Shown: one piece after another, positions 1 to 8,076 of the stretch
Numbering within the stretch: the stretch's first letter is position 1
Layout of the letters: each line of letters begins with the position of its first letter
Source: Pseudomonadales bacterium
GTDB lineage: Bacteria > Pseudomonadota > Gammaproteobacteria > Pseudomonadales > Azotimanducaceae
Direction of reading: 5' to 3'
Length of the DNA: 41,759 nucleotides
Assembly: GCA_016763855.1 (NCBI GenBank)
Contig: JAESSY010000049.1
Coordinates: 1 to 41,759, forward strand
Translations under genes and position numbers: made by a program
The notes under the pieces: model-generated
What the model was told of the DNA's origin: nothing
What the model saw: the letters and a program-made list of their open reading frames with translations, nothing else
Databases searched by the model: none

Positions 1-563
1 GAAACTTTTTGATTGGTTTTCAAGTGCAAGACATAACTACTTTCAGTCGTGCATTCTTTTTCGGACACACTCCATTTAATAGCAGCGGCGTTAATCAACA
101 TATTGCGGGCAGTCGCACCTGCTTTTCGCATGACATCCCAGTTACTTGCAATTGATCTAGATCCACCGGCATTTTGCCGACCAAATATTTTTTCGTTAAT
201 TGGGGACTGCTGTACAATGACATCACTCCAATCTGCATCCAATTCCTCGGCAATTATCATCGGCATAGATGTTTTAACACCTTGACCAATTTCTGGATTT
301 TTTGAGAAAATGAAAATTGAACCATCAGGGGAAATTCGAATATAGGCATTTAATTCTAACTGATCTACTGACGTGCTTGCATTGACTTTTCCTTCTAGAC
401 TAAACGACAACATAAAACCAACACCCGCTAAAACTTTAAAAAAGGATCGGCGGTCTATTTTTATATTAGGAGCTAGCGACATATCACAACTGGGGTCAAT
501 TTCGTCTAAAAGCATTTCAAGACAAGATATTGAAGATACTGAATTTGATGATGATTTTTTCAT
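1..563 (-). CDS. Molybdopterin-binding large subunit of an isoquinoline 1-oxidoreductase-type molybdenum hydroxylase (3' part beyond window)
   Basis: The frame opens with ATG at 563 and runs off the left edge, so about 187 N-terminal residues are visible. Family knowledge: these subunits (IorB/aldehyde dehydrogenase type) carry the molybdenum cofactor and oxidise N-heterocycles or aldehydes, often in the periplasm. Seen: residues 38-43 read RRSFFK, followed by a hydrophobic stretch ending near SFSLEG, which looks like a Tat signal set back from the N terminus. Next come PEIGQGVKTSMPMIIAEELD and a glycine-rich GRQNAGGSRSI segment, both typical of the family start. The ATG overlaps the TGA of the upstream iron-sulfur subunit by four bases (ATGA), so the two are translationally coupled. 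The substrate cannot be told from sequence. Confidence 0.85.
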   Translation of the reverse strand, partial: MKKSSSNSVSSISCLEMLLDEIDPSCDMSLAPNIKIDRRSFFKVLAGVGFMLSFSLEGKVNASTSVDQLELNAYIRISPDGSIFIFSKNPEIGQGVKTSMPMIIAEELDADWSDVIVQQSPINEKIFGRQNAGGSRSIASNWDVMRKAGATARNMLINAAAIKWSVSEKECTTESSYVLHLKTNQKV

Positions 564-1048
564 GACTCACCTCCACGCTCTGCCAGACTATTAGCTGCTA
601 TATGTATGGCAGCTTTTATTCTCTTGTAAGTTCCACAACGGCAGTAGTTCCCTTGCATCGCATCGTCGATATCACTATCACTGGGCTTGGGGTTCTTATC
701 AAGTAAGGCAGTGGCAGACATTAATTGCCCAGCCTGACAATACCCACATTGAGACACATCAGACACAACCCATGCTTGTTGCAGAGCATGTAATGTCCCG
801 TCCTCACTGGCTAGACCTTCGATCGTTCGGATTTTTTTGTCTACGACAGCGGATACAGAAATGGAGCAAGAACGAACAGGTATGCCATCAAGATGAATAG
901 TGCAAGCACCGCATAAAGCTATGCCACAACCGTATTTTGTTCCAACCATCCCCAAGGTATCTCGCAAAATCCATAGCAGAGGTGTCGAGTCCTCCACATC
1001 GTTTACAACTTGAAGTTTTCCGTTAATATTTAGCTGAAAATCAGTCAT
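560..1048 (-). CDS. (2Fe-2S) small subunit of a molybdenum hydroxylase (IorA/CoxS type)
   Basis: A 162-residue protein with two iron-sulfur domains. An N-terminal plant-ferredoxin fold carries the spaced cysteines of KYGCGIALCGACTIHLDG around residues 38-54. A C-terminal helical domain carries CGYCQAGQ near residue 100 and CRCGTY near residue 137. Length and motifs match the small subunits of xanthine dehydrogenase/isoquinoline oxidoreductase enzymes, which pass electrons from the molybdenum centre. It comes first in the pair and overlaps the large subunit by ATGA. No FAD-binding middle subunit lies between them, which fits the two-subunit IorAB arrangement whose acceptor is probably a cytochrome. 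The ATG at 1048 has only a weak GAGAA upstream. Confidence 0.9.
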   Translation of the reverse strand: MTDFQLNINGKLQVVNDVEDSTPLLWILRDTLGMVGTKYGCGIALCGACTIHLDGIPVRSCSISVSAVVDKKIRTIEGLASEDGTLHALQQAWVVSDVSQCGYCQAGQLMSATALLDKNPKPSDSDIDDAMQGNYCRCGTYKRIKAAIHIAANSLAERGGES

Positions 1049-1344
1049 AACAATTCTCTAGATTAGTCTGGATAAACAACTTTGAATATGCTCATCGATT
1101 CGAAAAGCATCATATCCATAGATAATATGTATGTACAACATCTAACGATTAATAGACTTTAGAACGAGATCAACCCCAGACCAACACAAATTAATTAGCA
1201 CAGTGCATGAAACACCATGCACAAACCTTACAAGGGACAGCTTCAGGTCGCAAACCGCCATTCCCGTTAAATACTATTAACTACCACCACACACCAACAA
1301 TTGAGAAGAGCTTTATGCCTTCAATTTTTCATTCTATAAACTAT
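1049..1344. other. Intergenic region with no convincing gene
   Basis: This stretch of about 296 bases separates two minus-strand genes. A plus-strand frame starting at 1207 runs into the 3' end of the downstream aminopeptidase gene and has no family character, so I do not call it. The only structure is a perfect 7-base inverted repeat at 1203-1222 (GTGCATG, 6-base spacer, CATGCAC). The promoter of the molybdenum hydroxylase pair should lie in the half near 1048, but I cannot place its boxes. Confidence 0.5.
1203..1222. repeat. Perfect 7-bp inverted repeat, possible operator
   Basis: GTGCATG at 1203-1209 and CATGCAC at 1216-1222, separated by six bases. It sits 155 bases upstream of the molybdenum hydroxylase start and 120 bases beyond the end of the aminopeptidase gene. 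There is no T-tract, so it is not an intrinsic terminator. A regulator site is possible, but arms this short can arise by chance. Confidence 0.25.
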
Positions 1345-2388
1345 CTACAAACCCAGCAAATACGCTTCGCGCTCGCCCTTTGTCATATCTTCCAATCTAC
1401 GCACTTGTTCAACAAACGCCTCAAAGCTGTTATTTTGTTCTAACAGAATCGTCAGGCTACCCACCCATGTTTGATAAGCACCAATAGCCCCCAGCTTGGC
1501 ATTATTAATATCATTTTCCATCCAGAACTGAAATTCACTTCCCTTTAAACCGTCTCCTCCCCAACCACGCCGAAGTGTCGCATAATCGCCCCGGAGAGTT
1601 TGGATGACCTCCTCCTTTTTTCTTGACCTCTCCTCACTTTCTTCCATTTCATAAATCTCAGAAAGTGTTACACGGCTCTTAAGAATTAACTCAATAACAC
1701 TCCCTTGTCGCTCCTGGCTTTGAACATATTGGTTATAGCGCTGACTTTGATTTCTAGAAGCCAGCCATTGTTCAAGTGCGTATCGCTCAACTGTGACGGC
1801 AAAACTTTCATTGAAAACGGTGTCGTCTTTTACATATAGGATTTTGTGTGCGAGTTCATGAAAGATTAGCGCCGCAAGGCTTGCTTCGCTCCGAAGTATA
1901 AATGTATTCAACAGAGGGTCTGAGAACCAACCTAAAGTAGAGTATGCAGCAACCCCACCCATATAGGTTTCAAAGCCATTATTTTCTAGCGCTTGTGAAA
2001 AAGCGCTAGCATCGGCTTTACTAAAAAAACCTTTGTAGGCGACACAGCCCGCGATGGGAAAACAAAAGGTCTCAAGGTCAATCGAATAAGGTTTGGCGGC
2101 AAAAACATTCCAGACTACAAAGGGTCTTTCAATATCTGCATAAGTACTAAAAGTATCTTCGACTGGCAAACCGATATCAAATTCCGCAAATGCGAGGATT
2201 TCCTCCGCAAGTTTTATTTTGGCTTTAACTTCTTCGGAAACGCTTTCATCGGCGTAGACCGTATTAAAATCACGCCTTGCTGAAAGCAAATCCATCTGAC
2301 CCAGCACTGCCTGGCTATAATAAGCTAGATTTGAACAGGCAGTCACACTGAATAGTAATAACAGTGTGGTGATAGATCTGAAAATCAT
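1345..2388 (-). CDS. Predicted zinc aminopeptidase lipoprotein (COG4324/PF10023 family)
   Basis: A 347-residue protein from the ATG at 2388. A TTG seven codons upstream (2409) would also keep the frame, but the ATG places a clean signal peptide at the N terminus. Seen: a hydrophobic stretch followed by VTAC with Cys18, a good lipobox; a HELAH zinc-binding motif at residues 177-181; and a downstream NESFAVTVE segment that could supply the third, glutamate, ligand of a gluzincin. Family: proteobacterial predicted aminopeptidases of about 350 residues with unproven substrates. It is probably anchored to a membrane facing the periplasm. It diverges from gspA across about 107 bases, with no sign of a functional link. 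Confidence 0.82.
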   Translation of the reverse strand: MIFRSITTLLLLFSVTACSNLAYYSQAVLGQMDLLSARRDFNTVYADESVSEEVKAKIKLAEEILAFAEFDIGLPVEDTFSTYADIERPFVVWNVFAAKPYSIDLETFCFPIAGCVAYKGFFSKADASAFSQALENNGFETYMGGVAAYSTLGWFSDPLLNTFILRSEASLAALIFHELAHKILYVKDDTVFNESFAVTVERYALEQWLASRNQSQRYNQYVQSQERQGSVIELILKSRVTLSEIYEMEESEERSRKKEEVIQTLRGDYATLRRGWGGDGLKGSEFQFWMENDINNAKLGAIGAYQTWVGSLTILLEQNNSFEAFVEQVRRLEDMTKGEREAYLLGL

Positions 2389-2495
2389 TGTATCGACCGA
2401 ATAGAACAAGGACTAGTCTATCAGGCTATTCTCACTAGTGCTTTAAGGTGTCTCCTGTTACTCTGCTGAGTGTTGTAGCACCACTTTAAGACACT

Positions 2496-4103
2496 ATGTA
2501 TAACGACTACTTTGGTCTGCGGGAATCACCCTTTTCCATAGCGCCTAACCCTCAATATCTCTATATGAGCGATCGCCATAGAGACGCCCTTGCCCATTTA
2601 TTGTATGGCATCAAAAGTGATGGTGGTTTCTTGTTGCTCACAGGTGAAGTGGGTACGGGTAAAACAACTGTCTGCCGTTGTCTATTGGAACAAGTTCCTA
2701 ATGATGTCGATACTGCCTACATCCTAAATCCAAAGCTAACAGCACAGGAATTATTAGCCACGATTTGTGATGATTTTCATATTGAATACCCAAATGATGC
2801 CAGTATTAAAATACTGGTAGATAAACTCAATGAGTTTTTACTTGATGCCTATAAAGAAGACCGGCGCACGGTGCTCATCATTGATGAAGCGCAAAATCTA
2901 TCTGTCGATGTGTTAGAACAACTACGTCTTTTGACCAATCTTGAAACTAATCACAGAAAACTTCTACAAATTATACTGCTAGGGCAACCTGAACTTTTAA
3001 CGTTGCTTGCTCGTCCAGAATTGAGGCAACTTTCTCAAAGGGTTACTGCACGTTTTCATTTAGAGGCTTTAAATCAAGAAGAGATTGATGCCTATATTCA
3101 ATATCGCCTTGAGATCGCTGGCGCGAAGGGTATTTTATTTCCGAAAAAAAGTGTTGATAGAATTTATAAAATAAGCAAAGGGATTCCGCGACTGATTAAT
3201 CTTATCTGCGATCGATCGCTACTTGGCACTTATGTCCAAAACCAATTGCAAGTTGAAGTCTCTACAATAAACAAAGCGGCTGAGGAGATTCTTGGAAAGC
3301 GCAAATCCAATATCAAAAATAAGCAGTATGCGATAGCTGCAGCTGCGCTGGTTTTCATCAGCGTCGCTTTAATATTTACAAACAGACAAGAAGACAAATT
3401 GGTAATAGTTTCAGCTCATCCGAACCCAACTGCTATTCAGAACAATTACATGAACGCTCCCGTTATTCCAGAACTCAGTTCCAAAGGGGTTACCTATATC
3501 CCTGCTGATCGCATCAAAGGCAGCGCCAATAGAAGCGCTATTTTTGCAGAGCTTTTTGATCTATGGAACATTAACGTCATATTGAATGCTAGTAACGACC
3601 CTTGTGATGTCGCCAGGGTTTCCGAGTTACGTTGTTTTACCCATACCGGAAGCCTTCATGAGCTATCACAACTCAATAGACCTGTTCTGATACGTTTTGG
3701 ACCTAGCTCGGAGTACTTCATCATTACAAAAATCTCTGGCCAAGGCATTACGCTATTGGCTGCTGGCGAACGATTTTTGATTGAGAAAACAGATTTCTTA
3801 AGAAGGTGGAGTGGTACTTATACTTTATTGTGGCGAAGCTCCCCTGACTTACTGCTCCCAATTAAAATTGGGGATAGCGGTAAAGCCGTTGCCGTGCTTC
3901 ATCAAAAATTACGTCGCATTGAAAATAATTTTTCTGATTCCGAGCTCAAGCCTCAATTTGATAACGATCTAGAATCCAGTCTGAAAAGATTTCAAATTTC
4001 CGCAGACTTAGTACCCGACGGTATCGCTGACGCACAAACCTTCATTCACATCAATTCTCGCTTGGATAGTGATATCCCCTTTATCACCGAAGGGAGTATT
4101 TAG
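2496..4103 (+). CDS. gspA: Type II secretion ATPase/peptidoglycan-binding protein GspA (ExeA)
   Basis: A 535-residue inner-membrane protein that, with GspB, inserts or scaffolds the type II secretion outer-membrane secretin through the peptidoglycan. Domains in order: AAA ATPase with Walker A GEVGTGKTT (residues 50-58) and Walker B VLIIDEAQ (126-133); a membrane segment at about 278-295; a C39-peptidase-like domain at roughly 335-440; and a C-terminal peptidoglycan-binding helix domain with IKIGDSGKAVAVLHQKL (about 453-470). The length matches ExeA of Aeromonas. gspB follows two bases after the stop, so the pair is an operon. No other gsp genes are in the window. The ATG at 2496 has only a weak ribosome-binding site. 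Confidence 0.93.
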   Translation: MYNDYFGLRESPFSIAPNPQYLYMSDRHRDALAHLLYGIKSDGGFLLLTGEVGTGKTTVCRCLLEQVPNDVDTAYILNPKLTAQELLATICDDFHIEYPNDASIKILVDKLNEFLLDAYKEDRRTVLIIDEAQNLSVDVLEQLRLLTNLETNHRKLLQIILLGQPELLTLLARPELRQLSQRVTARFHLEALNQEEIDAYIQYRLEIAGAKGILFPKKSVDRIYKISKGIPRLINLICDRSLLGTYVQNQLQVEVSTINKAAEEILGKRKSNIKNKQYAIAAAALVFISVALIFTNRQEDKLVIVSAHPNPTAIQNNYMNAPVIPELSSKGVTYIPADRIKGSANRSAIFAELFDLWNINVILNASNDPCDVARVSELRCFTHTGSLHELSQLNRPVLIRFGPSSEYFIITKISGQGITLLAAGERFLIEKTDFLRRWSGTYTLLWRSSPDLLLPIKIGDSGKAVAVLHQKLRRIENNFSDSELKPQFDNDLESSLKRFQISADLVPDGIADAQTFIHINSRLDSDIPFITEGSI

Positions 4104-4105
4104 TC

Positions 4106-4645
4106 ATGTCCTACATTCTCGACGCGCTCAACAAATCCGAACAAGAAAGGCAGTCTAATCAAACCCCAGGCATTAACAGTATTCAACGACAACCCATTGC
4201 CACTCAAAAGAAGGCTTTACCTTGGCTTCCTATTTTAATTGTTCTAACTATTATTAATGGGGCTGGAATTTACTTTTGGTTGCAGCAAAACAGTGCAGCG
4301 CCCGCTGCGGAGATTTCTCAATTACCGATCAATTCTGTAGCGGAAAAAATAGTGACTTTAGAGAAGAAGACCCAAGAATTGGAAATAGAAACTTATTCAT
4401 TAGTTGATATTTCAGACTTGTCCACTTCGATCAGAACAGAAATACAGGATTTGAATTTTTCGACGCATCTTTATGGTGAAGACAAAGACTTTCGGATGGT
4501 TAATATCAACGGGGTCATGATACGAGAGGGAGAAGACATCTCAGCCACGATTCAATTGAATGAGATTACTGAGCAAGGGGTCATCCTAAAATACCAACAG
4601 AACCTAATTGAAATCGGTGTATTGTCCAATTGGCAAGAAAACTAG
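4106..4645 (+). CDS. gspB: Type II secretion accessory protein GspB
   Basis: A 179-residue partner of GspA. It begins with the family signature MSYILDALNKSEQERQ, has one membrane segment at about residues 41-60 (WLPILIVLTIINGAGIYFW), a proline/alanine-containing linker and a C-terminal periplasmic domain (about 110-179) containing VNINGVMIREGEDI, which resembles the GspB/PulB C-terminal fold. It starts two bases after the gspA stop with AGGGAG as a strong ribosome-binding site inside the end of gspA. Known role of the family: complex with GspA, needed for secretin assembly or localisation. Confidence 0.92.
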   Translation: MSYILDALNKSEQERQSNQTPGINSIQRQPIATQKKALPWLPILIVLTIINGAGIYFWLQQNSAAPAAEISQLPINSVAEKIVTLEKKTQELEIETYSLVDISDLSTSIRTEIQDLNFSTHLYGEDKDFRMVNINGVMIREGEDISATIQLNEITEQGVILKYQQNLIEIGVLSNWQEN

Positions 4646-4693
4646 GCGGTACTTTTAATAAGTCCTAAGGAAATAATAAGCGCTAAGGAAACG

Positions 4694-5449
4694 CTAATTA
4701 GTTGGAGGCCTTGATTGCTCATTCAACTGCGCCTGTAGCGCCAACAACTTTGTGTTAACTTGACGACGATAACGGTCAAACACGACCACAGCCTCTTCTA
4801 GCTCAGTGATCTTCTGATCCTGCAGGGCAATAGTTCTTTTTGTATTTTCCTGAAGATCAGCCTGATCCTGCACCTGTCCACGAACCAGTGCGACCTGTGT
4901 TGTCATCGCTTTACTGTCTTGAGACATATTTTCTCTAACCTTTGTCATGGCTTTTGTTAGAGAAGCAAAATCAGCACTAAAGTCGCTCACAACAGACGAA
5001 AAAGTTTTCAATTGAGTCGTCAATTTTTGTTGTTCTACATTAGCCCGTTTCAGTTTGTTCTCAAGCTCGGCAATTTTTGGTTTGTTCTGTCGGTGAGCAA
5101 TCGCCCACAATTTATCAATTTCTGTAACATTGGTCTTTAGCTGGGTTTCCATAGATCGAAAAGTCTTAGATGAGTTCGAGCCCGTGCGAGCAAGTTCATT
5201 TTCTAGGTTTCTAAGATTCTGTAGAGATTTTTCCAATAAGGCATTTGAATGGTCGAGTTGCTTTTGAACTTCAAACAAGGTGAAGCCGCCAACACCAATC
5301 ATGATTGCCAGTACGATCAAACTAAATACTAGTATACCGTTGAAGTTACTCTGCTTAGGGGCTTCTGATCTTCCGCCTCTACGATATGCTGCAACTTCGT
5401 CGCGATGAGGCTTTATTGCAGATCCCTTTTCGTTCGATTTTTCATTCAT
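4694..5449 (-). CDS. Membrane-anchored coiled-coil protein of unknown function
   Basis: A 251-residue protein I cannot assign to a characterised family. Seen: a charged N-terminal tail of about 37 residues (cytoplasmic), one strongly hydrophobic membrane segment at about 38-60 (GILVFSLIVLAIMIGVGGFTL), then a long Lys/Gln/Glu-rich heptad-like region from about 65 to 245, broken by SSVVSDFSADFASL near 155. This suggests a bitopic inner-membrane protein with a long periplasmic coiled coil. It converges on gspB with only 48 bases between stops. The ATG at 5449 is preceded by a weak AAGAAA. Confidence 0.7.
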   Translation of the reverse strand: MNEKSNEKGSAIKPHRDEVAAYRRGGRSEAPKQSNFNGILVFSLIVLAIMIGVGGFTLFEVQKQLDHSNALLEKSLQNLRNLENELARTGSNSSKTFRSMETQLKTNVTEIDKLWAIAHRQNKPKIAELENKLKRANVEQQKLTTQLKTFSSVVSDFSADFASLTKAMTKVRENMSQDSKAMTTQVALVRGQVQDQADLQENTKRTIALQDQKITELEEAVVVFDRYRRQVNTKLLALQAQLNEQSRPPTN

Positions 5450-5506
5450 TTTTGTAATTTCTTTTTACAATAAGGTTTTATAGTTTTAATTTAATAGTTT
5501 CAGTTT

Positions 5507-5536
5507 AAAAAAAAGGCCCCAAAGTGGAGCCTTTTT
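5507..5536 (-). terminator. Rho-independent terminator downstream of the PuuD-like gene
   Basis: Read on the minus strand, a stem AAAGGC/GCCTTT extended by GG/CC across one mismatch closes a five-base loop and is followed by eight T residues. It lies 20 bases past the stop at 5556 and before the start of the coiled-coil gene at 5449, so it separates the two transcripts. The plus strand also ends in five T residues. Confidence 0.8.
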
Positions 5537-5555
5537 CAATTTAAGCCCCTAAATC

Positions 5556-6227
5556 TTATAGCAAAACGACAACAGCATACAATACTGCCGTTAGTGCAAG
5601 ACCGGAATGAATAACACCAGCAACTGATGCCATAGGACCCATTTTGCCGAATATTGCATTGGCTTCCAATCCTAAGATGATCACAAGCGCAACTGCCAAG
5701 GAAGTCATATTTGCTTCGTCCGCCACCAAACCATTAGAAAGGTGAGCCGAGGAACCCATAAAAAATAACATGGGTAAAGAAAACAGTGTATTTGTTCTAG
5801 ATGCGAGCCCAGCTTTAGGGGCAGCACCCGCTGCTTCTGGAAGCGCTTCTCCGCCTTGTGCAACCTGAGTTGCAGATGCGATAACAATTTTTTGATTTGG
5901 CCAGATAATTAACCATACATTGAGGAACATTAATGTACCCAATGTGGCACCAATTGTAATATCAAGGGTTGTGTACTTACCCGTAAATGCTAACAAGCCT
6001 ACACCTGTTAGGAAGGTAAACATGGCACCCCAACGAAACCACCAGAGCGCGCGAGGTACTAATTTCTGAATAGCGCCAGAACGATGAGCGTCTTCAGCTT
6101 CTTTAAAATACTCAGTTTGAACAAAATTGAAATAGTAAAGCAGACCTATCCAGGTGATCCCAGCAAGAAAATGCCCCCATCTCAAAAGATAATCGAAACC
6201 TCCACTTGTAAATAATGCTATGTCCAT
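5556..6227 (-). CDS. Urate_ox_N (PuuD/DUF989-like) membrane protein lacking the cytochrome c domain
   Basis: A 223-residue polytopic membrane protein. The start region (LLRWGHFLAGITWIGLLYYF) with its histidine and tryptophan, and segments such as WWFRWGAMFTFLTGVGLL and LMFLNVWLIIWPNQKIV, match the membrane domain of the PuuD family. Known: full-length PuuD is a membrane urate hydroxylase of about 400 residues with a C-terminal haem c domain. Here the protein ends after the membrane part with no CxxCH, so electron transfer would need a separate cytochrome. No purine genes are nearby, so urate oxidation is not established. The ATG at 6227 has GAGAGGG as a good ribosome-binding site, and a clear terminator follows. 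Confidence 0.75.
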   Translation of the reverse strand: MDIALFTSGGFDYLLRWGHFLAGITWIGLLYYFNFVQTEYFKEAEDAHRSGAIQKLVPRALWWFRWGAMFTFLTGVGLLAFTGKYTTLDITIGATLGTLMFLNVWLIIWPNQKIVIASATQVAQGGEALPEAAGAAPKAGLASRTNTLFSLPMLFFMGSSAHLSNGLVADEANMTSLAVALVIILGLEANAIFGKMGPMASVAGVIHSGLALTAVLYAVVVLL

Positions 6228-6360
6228 GACGCCCTCTCTATTTTAATTTTAAGGTGTTGTTTCTAAAGTAGTAATATTGCGCTGTATCATGATGATAACA
6301 TTGAATTTTTCTAAAAACTATCGATACCTTCTGTAGCCCCCTCGTATACTTCAATACGAT

Positions 6361-6780
6361 CTACATACCGAGTAGGGTCAGGTGTTTCCTTGAATGGTAG
6401 GTGAGGGCCAGGTCTATACACTGCTTAACAGCAGCCTGGTTGAGTGTTTGATCTGCATTAAAAACAAGTGCTCGCTTTCCTTCGTATTGAAACTCATCTC
6501 CGAATACTTCCCTAATACACTCAATCAATTGGGTTTTGCAATTGAAGTACATGTAGTACTGATCAGGATTAGATTTTGAGTATCCAAGGCGAATAGTGCT
6601 TCCAGACTTACAGAGATAAGCAGGCTCCGACCACTTCAATGTTTCCTCTAGTTTCAGAGGCGGTTTGTAGGCCAAAGCGACTTCGAGAATCAAGGCTCTC
6701 AAACGCATTAGATTCCCTCTCAAATTGAGGGGAAAATTTTGAAATGCCTTTGCGACAGCTTGATCCTTGATGAGTTTCAC
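6361..6780 (-). CDS. DUF1801 (YdhG-like) domain protein
   Basis: A 139-residue protein of the DUF1801/YdhG fold, whose function is not known. Family features seen: an N-terminal helix with LRGNLMRLRALILEVA, the LKWSEPAYLCKSGSTIRLGY segment near residues 48-67, YYMYFNCKT near 75-83, and FQYEGKRALVFN near 97-108. The start is GTG at 6780, because an in-frame TAG lies two codons upstream. A strong AGGAG sits about 38 bases away and serves an 11-codon frame (ATG at 6812) that overlaps this GTG as GTGA. Translation may therefore reach this gene by coupling from that leader. Confidence 0.75.
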   Translation of the reverse strand: MKLIKDQAVAKAFQNFPLNLRGNLMRLRALILEVALAYKPPLKLEETLKWSEPAYLCKSGSTIRLGYSKSNPDQYYMYFNCKTQLIECIREVFGDEFQYEGKRALVFNADQTLNQAAVKQCIDLALTYHSRKHLTLLGM

Positions 6781-6812
6781 TCGCTAGTGCCCAATGTGAC
6801 ATATCCAATCAT
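6777..6812 (-). CDS. Eleven-codon leader frame overlapping the DUF1801 start
   Basis: ATG at 6812, preceded at six bases by AGGAG, encodes MIGYVTLGTSE and stops with a TGA that shares bases with the GTG start of the DUF1801 gene (GTGA). The DUF1801 gene itself lacks a properly spaced ribosome-binding site, so this short frame may load ribosomes for it. A single-base sequence change that split a longer N terminus is the alternative. A functional peptide is not implied. Confidence 0.35.
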   Translation of the reverse strand: MIGYVTLGTSE

Positions 6813-6927
6813 TTCATTCTCCTATTCACTTATTTGATCAGGAAGAATTATATACCCCCCATCCTGACAACATTATGTCAGTAGGCTGACTTAGTTCTAT
6901 AATACGCAAAAAATTAGAAAACCCAAT

Positions 6928-7854
6928 ATGAAGCTAAATCCCGTACTTATGCTAGCGCTAATATTTCTCCCCGGTCTTATTTACATCGGTAATCCCGCTT
7001 TTGCCTTACTTATAGGTATGGGTCTCACTTTAGCCTTTAACCGTATCATTGTTGAAGGCGGCCAAACTTACGGCAGTTACCTCTTGCAGAGCGCCATTAT
7101 ATTACTGGGTTTCAAACTGAATGTGTCTGAACTATTGCGAATAAGTGCGGATTACACCTTGATGGTTGCCTTGTATGTGCTATCTGCGTTGCTCCTGGGG
7201 TTGGTGATTGCCTGGCTACTGCGTATAGAAAAAACCAGTGGCATTCTAATGGCATCGGGAACTGCAATTTGTGGAGGAACGACAATCGCTACTCTCGCAC
7301 CGATTTTGAAAGCTCGACCGGATCAGGTCGGTGTGGCACTGGCCATTGTCTTTCTCCTCAATGCATTTGCCCTCATTACTTTTCCTTACATCGGACAGTA
7401 TCTACAACTAAGCCAAGAGCAATTTGGTGTCTGGGTGGCCTTCGCCATTCACGATACGAGTTCTGTAGTCGCAACAGCTCAAATTTATGGCGATGAAGCG
7501 GCACGTATTGCGACGACGGTGAAACTCGGACGCACTTTATGGTTGATTCCACTGGTATTGGCTGCAAGCTTCTATGCACGCTCAGAAAAGGCAAGCATGC
7601 GATTGCCTTTATTTATTGTTTTATTTATTGCGGCTTCGGTGGTTGGATCTTTAATCACAATTCCTTCGATCGTCATTTCAAGCATCGGCTGGCTTTCAAA
7701 ATCCTTCCTTGTTGTCGCTCTCTTTCTGATTGGCACGGAAATTACACGTGAAACCTTGAAGCGTATTCGAGGAAAGGTACTGGCACAGGCATTGATACTT
7801 TGGGCTTTAGTTGTCCCTGGGACTTTATTGGCCGTGAAAATGCTAGTTTTATAG
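6928..7854 (+). CDS. YeiH/UPF0324 family membrane transporter (putative sulfate exporter)
   Basis: A 308-residue integral membrane protein with about ten hydrophobic segments. It carries the family hallmarks SGTAICGGTTIATLAPIL (about 111-128) and the FAIHDTSSVVATAQIYGDEA stretch (about 172-191). The family (PF03601, YeiH) is often annotated as a putative sulfate exporter; the transported solute is not proven. It diverges from the DUF1801 gene. The ATG at 6928 has no strong ribosome-binding site. No sulfur-metabolism gene is adjacent. Confidence 0.85.
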   Translation: MKLNPVLMLALIFLPGLIYIGNPAFALLIGMGLTLAFNRIIVEGGQTYGSYLLQSAIILLGFKLNVSELLRISADYTLMVALYVLSALLLGLVIAWLLRIEKTSGILMASGTAICGGTTIATLAPILKARPDQVGVALAIVFLLNAFALITFPYIGQYLQLSQEQFGVWVAFAIHDTSSVVATAQIYGDEAARIATTVKLGRTLWLIPLVLAASFYARSEKASMRLPLFIVLFIAASVVGSLITIPSIVISSIGWLSKSFLVVALFLIGTEITRETLKRIRGKVLAQALILWALVVPGTLLAVKMLVL

Positions 7855-7956
7855 TTCATGTGGATATAAGGATAGAAAAAAGAATTATTTCTCAATAAGT
7901 TCATTCCAAACTATTCTTATAAAACTTCCTAATTTGATCGCAGTAAAATATTGAAA

Positions 7957-8046
7957 GTGAAATCCGCTAATCTAAAATTTGACATACTCAGCCTTGTCGC
8001 TCTGGGATTCTTTTTTGCCTACTTACTCATTGGCTATTTGGGCTAG
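7957..8046 (+). CDS. Possible small single-span membrane protein (29 residues)
   Basis: A GTG-initiated frame at 7957 (or TTG at 7951) encodes a polar N terminus MKSANLKFD followed by one hydrophobic span ILSLVALGFFFAYLLIGYLG and a TAG stop. The polar-then-span organisation resembles real small membrane proteins, and it lies alone in a 222-base gap. There is no good ribosome-binding site and I recognise no family, so this is tentative. Nothing else is evident in this gap. Confidence 0.25.
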   Translation: MKSANLKFDILSLVALGFFFAYLLIGYLG

Positions 8047-8076
8047 ATTTAGACTTCAGTTCCCGACTACAACAAC

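Noticed and set aside
1207-1443. Plus-strand 78-codon frame
   Set aside because: It overlaps the 3' end of the aminopeptidase gene in antisense, has no ribosome-binding site and shows no family features.
6608-6808. 66-codon frame overlapping the DUF1801 gene start
   Set aside because: The GTG frame carries clear DUF1801 features throughout; the other frame has none.
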